This document shows, piece by piece, positions 10,637 through 22,359 of a stretch of DNA of 64,000 nt. The notes under the pieces were generated by a model. The model was given only the letters and a program-made list of their open reading frames with translations, was not told where the DNA came from and ran no database searches. A program made the translations under genes and the position numbers. This DNA comes from Lonicera japonica (taxonomy: Eukaryota; Streptophyta; Magnoliopsida; Dipsacales; Caprifoliaceae), in NCBI GenBank assembly GCA_021464415.1, contig CM038463.1:4154001-4218000 (forward strand), in the 5' to 3' direction. The stretch's first letter is position 1, and each line of letters starts with the position of its first letter.

Positions 10637-10948
10637 ATGGATAAGGTATCAAGATTGTCCTTGGAGAATGGGGTGGTGGTGTTTACCAAGAGCACATGTT
10701 GCTTGTGCTATGCAGTGAACATTCTGTTCCAAGAACTTGGGGTGAGGCCCACAGTCCATGAGATCGACAACGACCCCGACGGGAGGGAGATGGAGAAGGC
10801 TCTGATGAGGATGGGTTGCAATGCTGCTGTACCAGCTGTATTCATAGGTGGCAAGCTTATGGGGTCCACCAATGAAGTCATGTCCCTTCACCTAAGTGGA
10901 TCTCTCATTCCCCTGCTTAGGCCCTACAAAGCTTTGCCTAAAAATTAG
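10637..10948 (+). CDS. CC-type glutaredoxin (ROXY, CCLC active site)
   Basis: A single-exon 103-residue protein with the canonical CC-type active site C21-C22-L23-C24, cis-Pro66 and GG71-72, very close in style to the Arabidopsis CCLC/CCMS glutaredoxins of the GRXC11-14/GRXS group. These proteins use glutathione and modulate TGA-dependent transcription in nitrogen, hormone and defence responses. LIPLL at 90-94 fits the LXXLL-type motif described for CC-type members. The protein ends in a basic PYKALPKN tail and lacks the ALWL-like terminus, unlike its neighbour. It lies 1.9 kb downstream of the first gene on the same strand, so the pair looks like an old local duplication with diverged active sites. 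Confidence 0.95.
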   Translation: MDKVSRLSLENGVVVFTKSTCCLCYAVNILFQELGVRPTVHEIDNDPDGREMEKALMRMGCNAAVPAVFIGGKLMGSTNEVMSLHLSGSLIPLLRPYKALPKN

Positions 10949-11715
10949 TTCTACTGCACTATATGAGAATGAATTGTTAGAAGAATAAGTTGGGTTCATT
11001 AGTATTCTTGAGCTCTTTATTTGTGTAGTCTAAGTAGCTTGTGATTATGTATTGAATATTTAGAAGCTTTCATTAGTTCAAGTAGGTACCCTATTTGGCT
11101 GGTCATAAAAGGAAAAAAAAAAAAAAAAGCAGTAGCATATTTTCATTTCCTTGATGAAGTTAGTGTACTAGTTGTCTTTCAGCGTTATTCATATAAACAC
11201 AATAATGAAGTATTTGTGCTATATATAAATATATTAGTTTGTCTACTATATATCAACATGCGAGAATGTCCACCATTGAGGTACAATATACAATGTAGAA
11301 TATCAATTGGCCGGTAAACTCTAATTAGCACCTGATCGAGACCTACAACTATCAACACAAGCCCGGCCCTTTTGTTAGTTTTGGCTACTAAACCTGACGG
11401 AAATAATGTGCGCGCCTTGTGCATGACTTCCGAATGAGAAAAAAAAAATCCTCCCTCCACAAAAATAGCTCCAAATGAAACCTATATATGCTATATATAT
11501 ATATATATATATCAGTCAGAACAGAGAAGAAAACATAGAGAAGAATGAATGACTGTCACTTCGCACGTCACTTGTAACAAATGCATATTAGAAATTTTTG
11601 ACGTTACATGTAAATTAAATTTAGATGATCTTAACAGGAATGACAAAACTCTGAAAATATTCAAACATAGTAGCTAGCATGAAAATGTTAGCGTATCAAT
11701 TATCTTTATTGTTTA
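10949..11715. other. Intergenic DNA
   Basis: The 3' flank of the second glutaredoxin gene. It is AT-rich with an A run near 11113-11128 and an (AT)n run near 11494-11512. No gene or element recognised. Confidence 0.5.
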
Positions 11716-13199
11716 TGTTAGACTGATTTAAGATTATCTTAGGTTAATTTAGAATTATTTATTTCCTTATTGTATTTATCTCTATCCTTATTATTCTATT
11801 ATTATAACTCTATATAAAAGATCATTTATTGTATTCGATTAAATTGATTCAATACAATAAATTTTCTTATTAGATATTGGCATCAGAGGGTTAAGGACTA
11901 ATTAGCATGAGGTCTTAATTATTATTTTTTTGTTGTTGCTGGATTAATATTGTCACTCGCCCACCACTCTCGCCGGACCTCCATTATCGCTGGATTTATA
12001 TTGTCACCCGCCCGCCCACTCTCGCCGGGCCTCCATTATCACCGTCATTTCCTCCGTCTCGTTGCCACTATCTAATCGGCTGTCTGCTGCTATCACTTCA
12101 TCGCGTTCCAAATCACTGCTATCGCCCAACCATTATTACCAGATTTTTTTCAAACCTCTTACACCAAAATCACCTACTTTTGAACATCTTGTCATCATCA
12201 CTGTTCACGCCGCACCTTTAACCAAAACCACCACCGTTCCTTCATATATAAAACATCATTGGTCCTCACCGTATCCAAACAAAACCACCAGCCACGATCC
12301 AAATAAAATCATCAATTGTCCTTTAAATCATCACCATCCAGAAGAAAAAAAACTGAGAAAAAGAGGCCTATGCTTGGCGGAGGCAGTGCAGGTCCAGGTC
12401 TGAGTTTTGGACCATTTTGCACTAGTGTGGTACGACAGGGGGCAAGGCGCAATTACATGAATAATCACAAAATTGTTCTAATTTCTGAAATCGGTTGGGA
12501 GATGATTTCATCAATGATTGCTTGGTAACATATATCGAGAAATATGACATTAAAGCTATTGACAATGAGGATTTCATTTGGTGTTTTCAAAATATGAAGC
12601 CTCAAAGGAGAATATTGTAACTAAATACGTGATTTTGATTTTTGACTTATAAGATGTTAAATATTTTAATATAACATTTTGATTTTGGCATTATTACTAT
12701 ATATGCAAAAAATTCTTATAAGCCAATTAATTTGCCCCCTTCTAAATTTAATTCCTAACGCCAACCTTGCCCATCCACCAAACCACTAGCCTCATCACTA
12801 TAGTACCAAACACTCACCTAACCTCCTCGAACCACTCCAACGGCGGCACCGTCACCACCAAACCGCCTCGTCTCCCATCTCCGGCTTTGGTATCTCTGTC
12901 AAATCTCACACAAGCTAGTTCATCCGATCATGATCACATATCGTGCTCACTCCACGCCCCATGCGCTGGTTCATCTGCCTAGTCAATTTCATGATCTTAC
13001 TTTCAATCTCAAGCTGATCTCTCATTTACCGATCTTGAGTTTGATGGAATGTTAGGATTATCTTAGATTAATTTAGACTTATCTCTTCCCTTATTATTCT
13101 ATTTTTGTAACCCTATATAAAGGGTCTTTTATTGTATTAATTAAATCAATTCAATATAATATATTTTCTCTCTTTCGATATTTTTAACACAAAATTAGC
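11716..13199 (+). mobile_element. Short non-autonomous LTR element (TRIM-like)
   Basis: Two related sequences of about 150-165 bp, 11716-11880 and 13050-13199, both start TGTTAG and share an ordered set of words (GATTATCTTAG, CTTATTATTCTATT, CTATATAAA, TTCAATA). They behave as LTRs; the CTATATAAA inside each is a likely promoter. Directly after the left copy TGGCATCAGAGG (11878-11889) resembles the tRNA-Met primer-binding site TGGTATCAGAGC. The 1.17-kb interior has no coding domain and includes C-rich repeats of CTCGCCGG(A/G)CCTCC. No clean target duplication is seen and the LTRs are well diverged, so it is old. Confidence 0.6.
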
Positions 13200-13329
13200 C
13201 GTTTTTGACTTCATCAAACTAGCACATCCTGATAAAGTATACAACAGTACTATAATTTCTTGAAATCATTGTCCAAATAGACATAAATTCTGATATTTGA
13301 TCATTCAATCTGTGAAGTGTACCAGCAGT

Positions 13330-14140
13330 GTTAAAAGAAATGATATTTTCAACTTTCAACATCACTGGTGCAATGCTCCTCCATTTGCAGAAAGTTAACT
13401 AAAGAAGCAATATGCTCCACTTTCCTTTGATTCTTCAACTTTTTATGTTTGATGAAGAAAGGGATGATTCTTACCATCTTCTTTTTCTTCCTTCTTTCCA
13501 TCTTTTGTATTATGCGTTCTTGCATGTTACTCTTATTTTTATCTGTCAAACACGACGATTCAACCTTGCACGCTTGAATTTTTTTGATATGCTGGAATCG
13601 ACAAGCACAAAAAATCAACCTTGAACACTTGGAAACTTATTACTATGCCTGAATCAGACAAGCACGAAAAATGGAATTGATCCCAGCCATTATTGGACCA
13701 AAGTGTTCTTGTTTCTTGGTTTTTATATACCTAGATGTGACATTCTTCTATGTAGAATATGCTCCTTTTCACAATTGAAACAGGAGAGTATGTCATGCCA
13801 ATCGGTCTTGAAAACTAGCAAAGGAAGGGTGACCAAGGGTTCTAACAAATCTTCACGCTCTCCGACCGTTGCTCACAATGGTTCACCCTACAGCAGTCCA
13901 CTCTAGCGTTCACACGGAACGGTCCACACAGGATCAATTCACTCTCTGTTCCCTAGGTCGCCCCTTCCAATGTAAACGGTGTGACCTGTAGCCAACTAAC
14001 TATGTCTGGTCCCATACCTGACCCAAGATGCCATGGTTAGCCGATCTATCTCCGGTCTCGTACCTGGTATGGTGGCTACTCTAATACCATTTGTTATGTT
14101 CACAGGTAGAACTTACTATTGTTTGTAAGGGAACGGTGTC
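13330..14140 (-). mobile_element. Decayed copia-like fragment (PBS and gag knuckle remnant)
   Basis: On the minus strand TGGTATTAGAGT at 14078-14089 looks like a tRNA-Met primer-binding site placed 2 nt after a candidate LTR end (TGTTATG on the plus strand from 14092). Downstream on the same strand, near 13740-13790, a decayed zinc knuckle (CX2CX3-4H without the final Cys) can be read. The rest is interrupted by stops. The LTR extent to the right was not resolved. This is an inference from two weak signals. Confidence 0.35.
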
Positions 14141-14604
14141 CAAGGATGCAAACAAAAGAAAAAAGAAAACTCGAAGTATCAAATTGATAGTTTCACTTTT
14201 TTTTTATTGAAATGTCAAATTATAGTCTTCATTTTCTTTCTGAGATATAATCAATATACCAAATTTTATAATAAAAAACGAGACTATCTATTTTAAATAT
14301 TGACCAAGTTAAAAAAAAAAATTCTAAATATACCAAAGTCAACAAAAAACCTATCTATTTTAAAGCATGAACTTTTTAAATATAATATATAATCATTTTA
14401 AGCATCCATCTTATTGATGCATGTATTTGCTTATAGAAATTTCAAAGGTGCCCCGCAGAACTACGTAACTAACATTGTTATGTTGCAAAGATATTGATAC
14501 TCCTGAAACACCACGTAATCGTATTCCCACTAACAGTGAGGCTTCAACAAAGATTCATTGTGCATGCATATGCAAAATATTCTTCTATTTAATTTAATAT
14601 ACTA

Positions 14605-15236
14605 GAAATTAGGTAGAAGGGCTTATTATACATTGATTTTTACCAAAAATCCAATGAATAATATTTTTTTGAATGAAGGGCCTATTTTTAATTGGTAATT
14701 AGTGTAAGAGGCCTATTTTGTTTTATATTTTAAATGAATGTATTTGAATAAATTTAAATATCATTTAATTAATAAAAACATGTTATGTATTACCTAAATT
14801 ACCCATTTTTATGAAATTTGCACAAAAATATGGACTGCAAAGTTCATATTGCAGTGAAATATGGATTGCAATATAAACTTTGCACTAAAAATATGGACTG
14901 CAAAGTTCACATTGCAGTGAAATATGGACTGCAATATGAACTTTGCAATAAAAATATCGACTGCAAAGTTCACATTACAGTGAAATATGGACTGCAAAGT
15001 TCATATTGCAGTGAAATATAGACTGCAAAGTTCATATTGCAGTCCATATTTTTAATGCATATTGGTATTTTTTAGTTTATTTAAGGGTTGGGATGTCATT
15101 TTATAATGAAAAAAAAAAGGCACATGTCATATTATCAATAAAATAAAAAATAGACCCTTTATTTAAAAAAAATTATTTCTTGACTTTAGTATGAAAATAT
15201 TTCTCTAATAAGCCCTTTTTTTTAATTACCTCTTTA
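14605..15236. mobile_element. MITE with long terminal inverted repeats and palindromic core
   Basis: The outer 80 or so bases are inverted copies. The left side carries AGGTAG-AAGGGCTTATTA (from 14611) and GAAGGGCCTATTTTTA (about 14675-14690); the right side carries the complement of AGGTAATTAAAAAAAAGGGCTTATT (ending 15230) and of AAAGGGTCTATTTTTT. The centre (about 14815-15052) is a tandem of about 31-bp units built on TGGACTGCAAAGTTCATATTGCAGTG and its reverse complement, so it can fold into several hairpins. There is no transposase. Target duplication not clear. Confidence 0.65.
14815..15052. repeat. Alternating direct/inverted 31-bp tandem repeat
   Basis: About seven units of a GACTGCAAAGTTCA(T/C)ATTGCAGTG core, some inverted (CAATATGAACTTTGCA), lie in the middle of the MITE. 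Repeats keep both strands open for about 60 codons, but the ORFs are a by-product of the repeat. Confidence 0.75.
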
Positions 15237-16422
15237 ATTATTATTAATTAATATAAGTAAAACGGAAGCTCTTTCATCCACTTCCACCACGTGTCACTTT
15301 CTCCTTTCTTTCATACCCTTCTACGAACAGTTTGAAATTTTAAAAATATATTATTTTAAGCAGGGGCAGCCGTACGAATTAAAGGGCATGGGCAATCACC
15401 CCTCCTTAGATTTAGATTTGTTTATTGCATATGAGATATTTTTTTAGAAAAATAAATATATATATATATATATAAAAATTTATGTGCATAAATTTATATT
15501 TAATAGTACTTAAGTGTAAAGGGCAAAATTTCATAAACTATTTAAATTCTTTTTATTTTAAAATTTATCAAACTCACAAAATCAACCGGTGACCTGTGTC
15601 ATGCCAGATTGGGCTTATGGAATAATTTTTTTATTTTTCCAGGCCTACTCATTTTGTAATAAAAATTGGACTTTTAAGATCTAGTCCACGAGATAACAGT
15701 TTTAAGGACATGATTTTTATGCAAATATTCACGGTGTATCCATCCCTAATATTTACTTAATTTATTTTAATTTATGGTATTATTAGGTCAAAACTCATAC
15801 CCAAATATACTATTTACCTTTATAAAAATAAGTGGCTCTTATATGTATCCCACATTTCTCTCGATAATATTCCCATTATTACTACAGCACCCATTAGTTA
15901 TTTTTATACATGGTAATACCCCCACACACTCCTTATATCACCTTCACTTTATTACATTGTAATTAACACTTAATTATAATTAATAATCATTAATAATAAA
16001 AAAAAAATCAAACACTTTCCCACCTTCAATCACGTGCACCCCTCCCCACCTCCAAGCATGCATAGTCTCACCATCATCATCATCCATCCCCACTCCTCCA
16101 CCACCATTGTGAGTGGTGGTGAGATAACTGACATGGTGGTGCGCTAGTAGTGTAAAGATGTTGATCAAGAGAGAAGAAAATTCTTATTGGAGGATGAGAA
16201 GGAGATCAGAGAACGAGTAGAAGAAGCAGCCACCGAAGAGAAAGAGAAGAAGATGACGTCGCCAGAGAAAGAGAAAGAGAAGAAGAAAAATTAGCCGGAG
16301 TTGATTTTGCTGCCGGAGGTGGAGTGATTATGTTAATGATATTTAATTATATTTAATTAATGGTTGAACGGGGTGGGTTGCAAATAACAAAGATGAGTCA
16401 TTTTACCTCTTTTCTAAACCAA
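15237..16422. other. Intergenic AT-rich DNA
   Basis: No gene. CAGGGGCAGCCGTACG at 15361-15376 resembles a hAT-type terminal repeat but no matching right end was found. An (AT)n run lies near 15455-15475. A purine-rich stretch (16150-16320, GAGAAAGAGAAG words) is low complexity. Confidence 0.45.
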
Positions 16423-17175
16423 TAAAATTTGGGCGGTGTTATTTAGGCCCCTCAAATTTGTTGCAAACACCTCTTCCAGGATTTAACTAAAAACTCATTT
16501 TAATACCTCCTTATTTAAACACCCTTTCATTGCCTGCTGTTAGGTGAGTATTTAGCAACACATATGCGGCACGCAGGAAGACAATTTTAATTTATTATTT
16601 ATATAATTTTTATTTTATTATTTTGAAGTAATATTTTTCTTATTTTAGTTATTAGGGTTTTGGTAAAGTCTAAAGTATTAATTTTAGTATATTTTGTTTT
16701 AAGTAATTCGGATTTCCCTATAATTAAATGATTTGATTTGGAGTAACCTCCAAGCAATTGTAGTTATTTTAGATTTAGGATTGTAATTGTATAAATAAAT
16801 TATGCCCCATATATATTAAAATTCATTCTTTATTTAACATATCAAATATTTAGAGAATTTTCTCTCTTTTCTAATAGATTTAAGAAGTTAGATAAAAGAC
16901 GTTGATCTTTTTCCTTTAAACCCGCTTCCGTCTTGCATCACACCTTGTCCATTTGAGCCGAGTTTGTATGAGTGCACTCATCTCTCATTAAGAGGGCATT
17001 ATATGAAAAATACTCCAACACTCTATTGTCTCGCCGAGTGTGTGTGACTGCATTCACCTCTTATTATTCGTGCCTTAGGTCTTATTGATAGTAAATTTAC
17101 CTTCAATGGTGTCTGTGATAAGGGAGCGTTTGTGATAAATATGGGAGTGTAAACAACACCGCCCTAAATTTGTGT
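16423..17175. mobile_element. MITE family copy A
   Basis: Inverted ends AAATTTGGGCGGTGTTATTT (left) and the complement of AAATTTAGGGCGGTGTTGTTTAC (right) bound the element. Its left 100 bp matches the reverse complement of 57040-57140 and its right end matches 33466-33491 joined to 56746-56790, so a second copy (B) lies inverted in the nest at 33-57 kb. Copy A is about 750 bp against about 430 bp for copy B. The extra about 350 bp (roughly 16565-16930) holds AT-rich sequence with a TATAAATAAATT word and may be a separate insertion such as a solo LTR. Confidence 0.6.
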
Positions 17176-17759
17176 GGTGCAGAACTATCTTCAATCTCAT
17201 TTCTTTTTTATTCATTTTTCATATTCAAAAATCATTGTTATTCATTGCTTATTATATTGATTTGTGCATGTCTCATAGTTCCATATGAAAAATGTAGGGT
17301 GGAGATATTAGTATCTCGATAACTCTTGAAAACATTCTCATTTTTAATTTGATCATTGAGAATTGAGTAAGATACGTGTTACTTAGTTATAAAAGTTCTC
17401 TATTGTCAAAGATTGAATATCTAAATTTAAACTCAACTTTCAAAAAGCTAAGTAACCCCATTGCTCGAAGGGCTGAATGAAAATGACTACCGAATACTTT
17501 TCGGATATTATATCTCTGCTCAAAATGTATCGATCCTAATTTATTTATGAGAAATGATTCACTTACCTACAAATTTATGTGATGTATTACATGAGTTATA
17601 TTTTCATAAAATTTAATAAAAATGCAACTAATTTAATGCAACTAATAAAAATAAATGGTAAGATTTATAAGTAATAAAAGCATTTTCTTCAAAAAAAATC
17701 CCTGGGAAGAAGATTGAATTTATTACTTTCTCGGAAATGAACTGAGAAAGAGAGCAAAG
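17176..17759. other. Intergenic DNA upstream of the MUB gene
   Basis: AT-rich sequence with no coding signal; it should contain the MUB promoter, but no clear TATA box was selected. Confidence 0.4.
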
Positions 17760-18469
17760 AATCAATCTCTCGGGGTTCCGAAACTCGATCGACCCTCAAA
17801 CCCTAACCACATTTGAATCAGTCTCTCAATTTTTCATCAATGCATGGCGTCTTGACCAGTTGACCAGGTACTGTCAATTCCTCTCTTCTTCTTTGCCAAT
17901 TGAAAAACAAGTACGGGTTCCGAGAGAAACTGACGAAAAATTAGTTATAATTTTTGCCGTACAATGTAATGTACGATTACATTACATATATGACGTATGT
18001 GGTAAAAAAAATTGAAATGTTACAAGTTTTTGTGTTTTTTCCTTTCGATATATATATTTTTTACCTAAGCTTTTTTTGTGACGAAATTGAACTCTTTGTA
18101 ATGGGAGATATTCAGCGTGTGACTTGATGATCTTGTAATTATCAAAAAAAAAAAAATTTAATATGATGATTGTTGAAATTAAATTGCAGTAACTCTTGTC
18201 AGCTAGCTGTGCGGAGAAGCTATTGGATCACATGAAGAAGCGCTTACTCAATTTTTGTAATTCCAATCCACTGTGGTTGCATGTTCTCGAACGTCCCAGG
18301 CTTTTTGGAGGATTCAATGAGGTTAGTGTAAAATGGATTACCCGTGGTCACATTTTCATATGATTTCAATTTACTCTATTGATTCCCGGGACAAAAGAAT
18401 AGTAATCAAAAAGCAAGTTTGGATTTGTAAAATATCAGCTATTCAGTTTTCGGGCCCATATTTAAAATG

Positions 18470-18697
18470 CAGAGCCAGACCTGAGGTAAGCCGTAATAGG
18501 GCCATAATTTTTTAAAGTTTGAAGTTGAGAAAGTTTATTGATCAAAAAATAAGTAGTGATCATTTATGTAGATCAATTTAATTTATTTTATTTTCTTTGA
18601 ATTTGGATGCATAGAAAAAAAAACCTAAAAATTTGATGATGGTGGGCCTCATTGATAAATTTCGCTTCAGGCCTCCGAATTTTCAGGTCCGACCCTG
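18470..18697. mobile_element. hAT-type MITE, 228 bp
   Basis: The ends are CAGAGCCAGACCTGA (left) and the complement of CAGGGTCGGACCTGA (right). The flanking 8-bp sites are TTAAAATG (18462-18469) and CTAAAATG (18698-18705), a 7/8 match, as expected for hAT target duplications. It lies in the MUB leader intron. Confidence 0.7.
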
Positions 18698-18899
18698 CTA
18701 AAATGCCAATTTTTTTGGAGATCCAATGATAGAGTGCCAAGATTTTGGAATTTCAAATCAGTCAAAGAATCATGCCTAGTTTAGTTTGCGCTTATAGTGG
18801 ATTCTTTGTAGTTGTCATAAAGAGGAAAAAGAGAATGAAAGGAAGATAAGGCACAAGGCTTAAGGGAATTGAATTGGTCGTTTCTTATTAGCTGCTACT

Positions 18900-18920
18900 G
18901 ATAATTGTATTTAAGATTGT
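18900..18920. repeat. Left target-site duplication of LINE (21 bp)
   Basis: This 21-bp sequence, starting GATAATTG and ending AAGATTGT, is repeated exactly at 19930-19950, immediately after the LINE poly(A) tail. Confidence 0.9.
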
Positions 18921-19929
18921 TGAGGGGGCAATGTCTATGGACCCATAGAACTAATCAAGATTCTTCTTGGACTTGGAATAAGATTCTGATGCTCGGGGAC
19001 AGCTTTTATGCTTCTATTAAGGTCAAGGTGGGAAATGGAAGTAGTACTTTTACTTGGCTTGATAATTGGAATGGGCATGGCTCACTCCTCAGCAAATATG
19101 GGAACATACTATGATGCAGCCAGCTCTCTCAACAGTAACTTAGTGATTACATCCTGAATGGCAGGTGGTACTTTCCTCACCCGGTCTCCATTGATATGGT
19201 GCAACTAGAAACAAACTGTTTACTGTAGCTTCTGTTAAGGAAATTATAAGAACTCATGGTGATAGGGTTGTTTGGGATAAAATTGTGTGGTTTAAAGGGT
19301 ATATCCCTAGATTTGCTTTTATCTTATGGATGGCCTTCAGAGGCAAATTGCTTACAAGGGATAAGTTGAAAAATTGGGGCTGCATTCAAGATGAGAATTG
19401 TTTACTTTGTAGTGAGGCAGTTGAAAATAGCCAGCATCTATTTTTTACTTGTAGTTTTTCTAAGGATGTGTGGAAGGAGGTACTTAGAAGAAATGGCTTG
19501 TATAGATCTACTGGCAATTGGGGAGAAGAGATGAGCTATGCCTTGATTGAAGCAAAAGTTGATAATTTCATTGCTCATGTGAGGGCTTTGGCGCTAGCTG
19601 TAACAGTGTACTGCATTTGGATGGAAAGGAATTGCAGAATATTCAGACAAACAGGGCTGGAATGGACAGCTTTGATGGTGAAGGTGGAGAGTAAAATGAG
19701 GGATGCAACTTGGTTTTGGAAAGCTAGGAGGAATTCTGCTCACTGGATGATCTGTAAAGAATGGGGTTTTAATGATAATAGGATGCTTGCATAGTCATTT
19801 TCTGTTTGGTTTGTATAGTTTGTTTTCCTTTGTTTTTGCATATCTCTCAGGTTTTGTGCTGAGTTTGTGTGTGTTTGCTTGTATATTATTTGTTGATTAA
19901 TAAAAGTTCAAATTTTACCCAAAAAAAAA
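18921..19929 (+). mobile_element. 5'-truncated LINE with poly(A) tail and perfect target duplication
   Basis: The insert keeps only the 3' end of a plant L1-type element. 18905-19114 shows the usual post-RT segment (WTWNKIL, then VGNGSSTFTWLDNW), and 19285-19794 is a zf-RVT domain. It ends in A9 (19921-19929), and exact 21-bp repeats flank it (18900-18920, 19930-19950), the signature of target-primed reverse transcription. It is in sense orientation in the MUB leader intron. The perfect duplication suggests a fairly recent event. Confidence 0.92.
19285..19794 (+). pseudogene. LINE ORF2 C-terminal zf-RVT fragment
   Basis: An open 169-codon stretch has the plant zf-RVT pattern: an IPRFAFILW-type start, LLTRDKLKNWG, the Cys/His cluster CLLC followed by QHLFFTCSFSKDVW, and the tail CIWMERNCRIF. 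It is the end of a reverse transcriptase polyprotein; the catalytic RT and endonuclease are absent, so it is a dead fragment. Confidence 0.88.
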
Positions 19930-20109
19930 GATAATTGTATTTAAGATTGTGAATTTCTCAAACTAATGTAGTCATAGAAACCAGGCAATTTGGTGTTTCT
20001 TTATTTATCTTGAACCTTTTGAATTGGGAGAATTTTGGTTCCTAATTGGAAGTATTGTGCTTATCTTGCATTGGGTGTTTAAGGTTGGTGGAGGAGAAGA
20101 ACGGCAATT

Positions 20110-21107
20110 ATGGCTCAAGGAGAGGAGGGTATGGACCTTAAATTCAGAATCTTCGATGGAACAGATATAGGTTGTCGAACCTACCCATCATCTACTAGTG
20201 TTGCTATTATTAAGCAAAGGCTTGTTGCTGAATGGCCTCAAGGTTAGCAGTTTGTCATTCTATTTTCAAATTTTTATATATGTACAAGTTCTTTATTCTT
20301 TCATAAAACATCTTTTTGATCGAATATTTGCATGGCACTTATGCCTCTTGTGTGTCTTTTGGTTGCTTCCTTCAATGTGAATTAGGCTTTCAATTAGTAT
20401 GTCCTTAATTGTGAAGCCTTCCATTCACAGATAAGTCAGCCATACCAATGTCAGTCGCCGATTTGAAAATTATTCATGCTGGAAAAGTGTTGGATGATAA
20501 CAATACACTTGGTGGGTCCAGAATACAAATTGGTGATCTTCCTGGAGAGGTTATTACAATGCACGTGGTGGTTCAACCACCCGTTGCTAAAAGGAAGGCA
20601 GGCTTGTCAATTTTTCGTGCATCGATTTGAATGTGTTGTTATCCTTGTATCATTTGTACAGATACATGTCTGTGATTATCTCATTTCAAAACTTTGTTAA
20701 ATTTCACCTACAGTCTACTCAACCTATGAGCCAAATTCCTACAGGGTGAAACCCTTTGAAAGCAATGCTTCAATAGTTCAATTAATGCCAAATCACATGG
20801 CTTCAGAGTGGGGAGAGAAAGTTCTACCGCACGTGTACTGCTTGCTTATTTGTTTTCAGCAATACAGGAAAACCAGATAACATTAAGAATTGCGAGTAAC
20901 CTGTAGTTCTTGCATACTAACATACATATTCAGTCTTTTATAGTTCGAGTTGCAGGATTCTATGGTTTCATTTATTTGTTTATCTGATATTTGTAACCTT
21001 CTTCATTTACTTTCGTTCTGTTTTCTGTTTCTGCCCTTTGGTGCAATGCAGACAAGAACCATGAAAAGATGCCAAAGCAGAATACGTGCGCATGCAATAT
21101 ACTTTAG
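20110..21107 (+). CDS. MUB: Membrane-anchored ubiquitin-fold protein (MUB)
   Basis: Three coding exons, 20110-20242, 20431-20601 and 21052-21107, join to a 119-residue protein, the normal MUB size. Both introns are phase 1. The ubiquitin fold runs from about residue 8 (DLKFRIFDGTDIG) to 95 (ITMHVVVQPP). The C-terminus ends CACNIL, where C116-N-I-L is a CaaX box for prenylation and C114 a possible palmitoylation site. MUBs dock E2 enzymes at the plasma membrane. The second intron must begin GCTTGT after 20601: only this join gives the MUB-type tail, so it is a GC-AG intron. Reading straight through or using other sites gives no CaaX box. The start is the first ATG after the leader exon. Confidence 0.93.
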
Positions 21108-22359
21108 AATGCCATACTGGCTTTGTGCTTGCCCTGCAGAGAGTAACTAACTTTCACGTCCTTACCTTGCTTTATCATATGTTAGTTCAATACTTCAATG
21201 TAACATGTTGAATGAACCTGATTTTGAGTGATGAGATAAGGGTTAAAAAAATCCTGAATGGCATCTATGACTTGGCAGGTTGCCTTTGCTTCTTGTAATT
21301 ACTTCTGGTATTATTCATGTCTTTATCATTATTTGCTAATTGATATAATAATGTCTACCATGACTAGTTCTTTCCTGCTGGTGTCCTATGTATCTATATA
21401 TAAATAGAACGAGAGAGAGAGTCGGGAAGAGAGGGGGAGAGCTTGAAGGAAAAGAGAGATTCTATGAGAGAAAACCTCGCAAAATGAGTCATGGCACGGT
21501 ATTAAGACATCGACACCAAATTATCCTTTAATGGGCCAAATTTTTGGGTTTGAGTCACTAATGGATTGACCTGTTCGACGTAGTGAAGTACTCAATGGGT
21601 TGTCAATATCTGGCCATACATGACACTAAGTAGTCCCCCAATTTTTTGTTAATTACTTCATTTGTTTGGGATAAGAAGTTGCTCGAAGTTATTCATTACG
21701 AAAAGAAGTAGCATTTTGGGGATCCCTCACTGTGACTTCGACTTGCAGGTTTGTCAATTTTTCCCCTTTTTTATTTTGATTTCGTTTGTCCTTATTATTC
21801 ATCCCTTCTGAGATTGAACTTGAGGTTTACTTCTTTTTTTCACCACAGAAGGTTTTGTGTGGCAGAAGTGGTAGAGGCTCAAGGTGAGATGAAATTCAAT
21901 GGATCATCATAACAGCCCATCTCAAGTGCCTCTGAGGATCTTTCGGCTTATAGGTGTGCATTTTTTGCCCCTTTTTTCTTAAGGCGGTGGTATGGTTAGA
22001 GGATAATGACTTCGTGAGCATTAACCACTTTTGGGGAAAGTTCAATGCAGTTATAGTGACATGTTTTATTTGTGAATAAGAACTACTCTACTAGCGTACT
22101 GCTCAAATATGATGCCTTTTTAATTCCTAGTAAAGTATTAATGAACCATAAAAGCGAAATGAATGTTTGTATGAAAACACAATTTCAACCACATCTAGGA
22201 TCTATTTCAAAACAAATGTCGGGGCAAAACTTTTGCCCCACTAATTAACATTGTACCGAAATCATCAAATGCTGCATCATACAATCTTAATATTATAATC
22301 TATTTTGAAATTAAATAGCGAGTCCTAAATAGAAAACTTTGCATTTTATTTTAATTAAA
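21108..22359. other. 3' flank of MUB and intergenic DNA between convergent genes
   Basis: It includes the MUB 3' UTR at its left. A GA-rich run lies near 21412-21470. No coding region recognised; the segment separates the MUB gene from the convergent CASP-like gene. Confidence 0.5.

Larger units (their letters stand above)
17760..20109 (+). other. 5' UTR of the MUB gene with two leader introns
   Basis: A CT-rich first exon ends at 17867 before GTACTG. A second untranslated exon is about 18190-18321 (acceptor TTGCAG, donor GTTAGT). The third leader piece starts about 20084 and runs into the ATG at 20110. Exons are inferred from splice-site words and lower AT content. The second leader intron (18322-20083) contains a hAT MITE and a LINE copy. 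Confidence 0.45.

Noticed and set aside
12062..12982. Small ORFs inside the TRIM-like element
   Set aside because: Pro/Ser/Thr-rich low-complexity translation of C-rich repeats, no domain.
15361..15376. CAGGGGCAGCCGTACG as the left end of a hAT element
   Set aside because: No matching right end or target duplication found.
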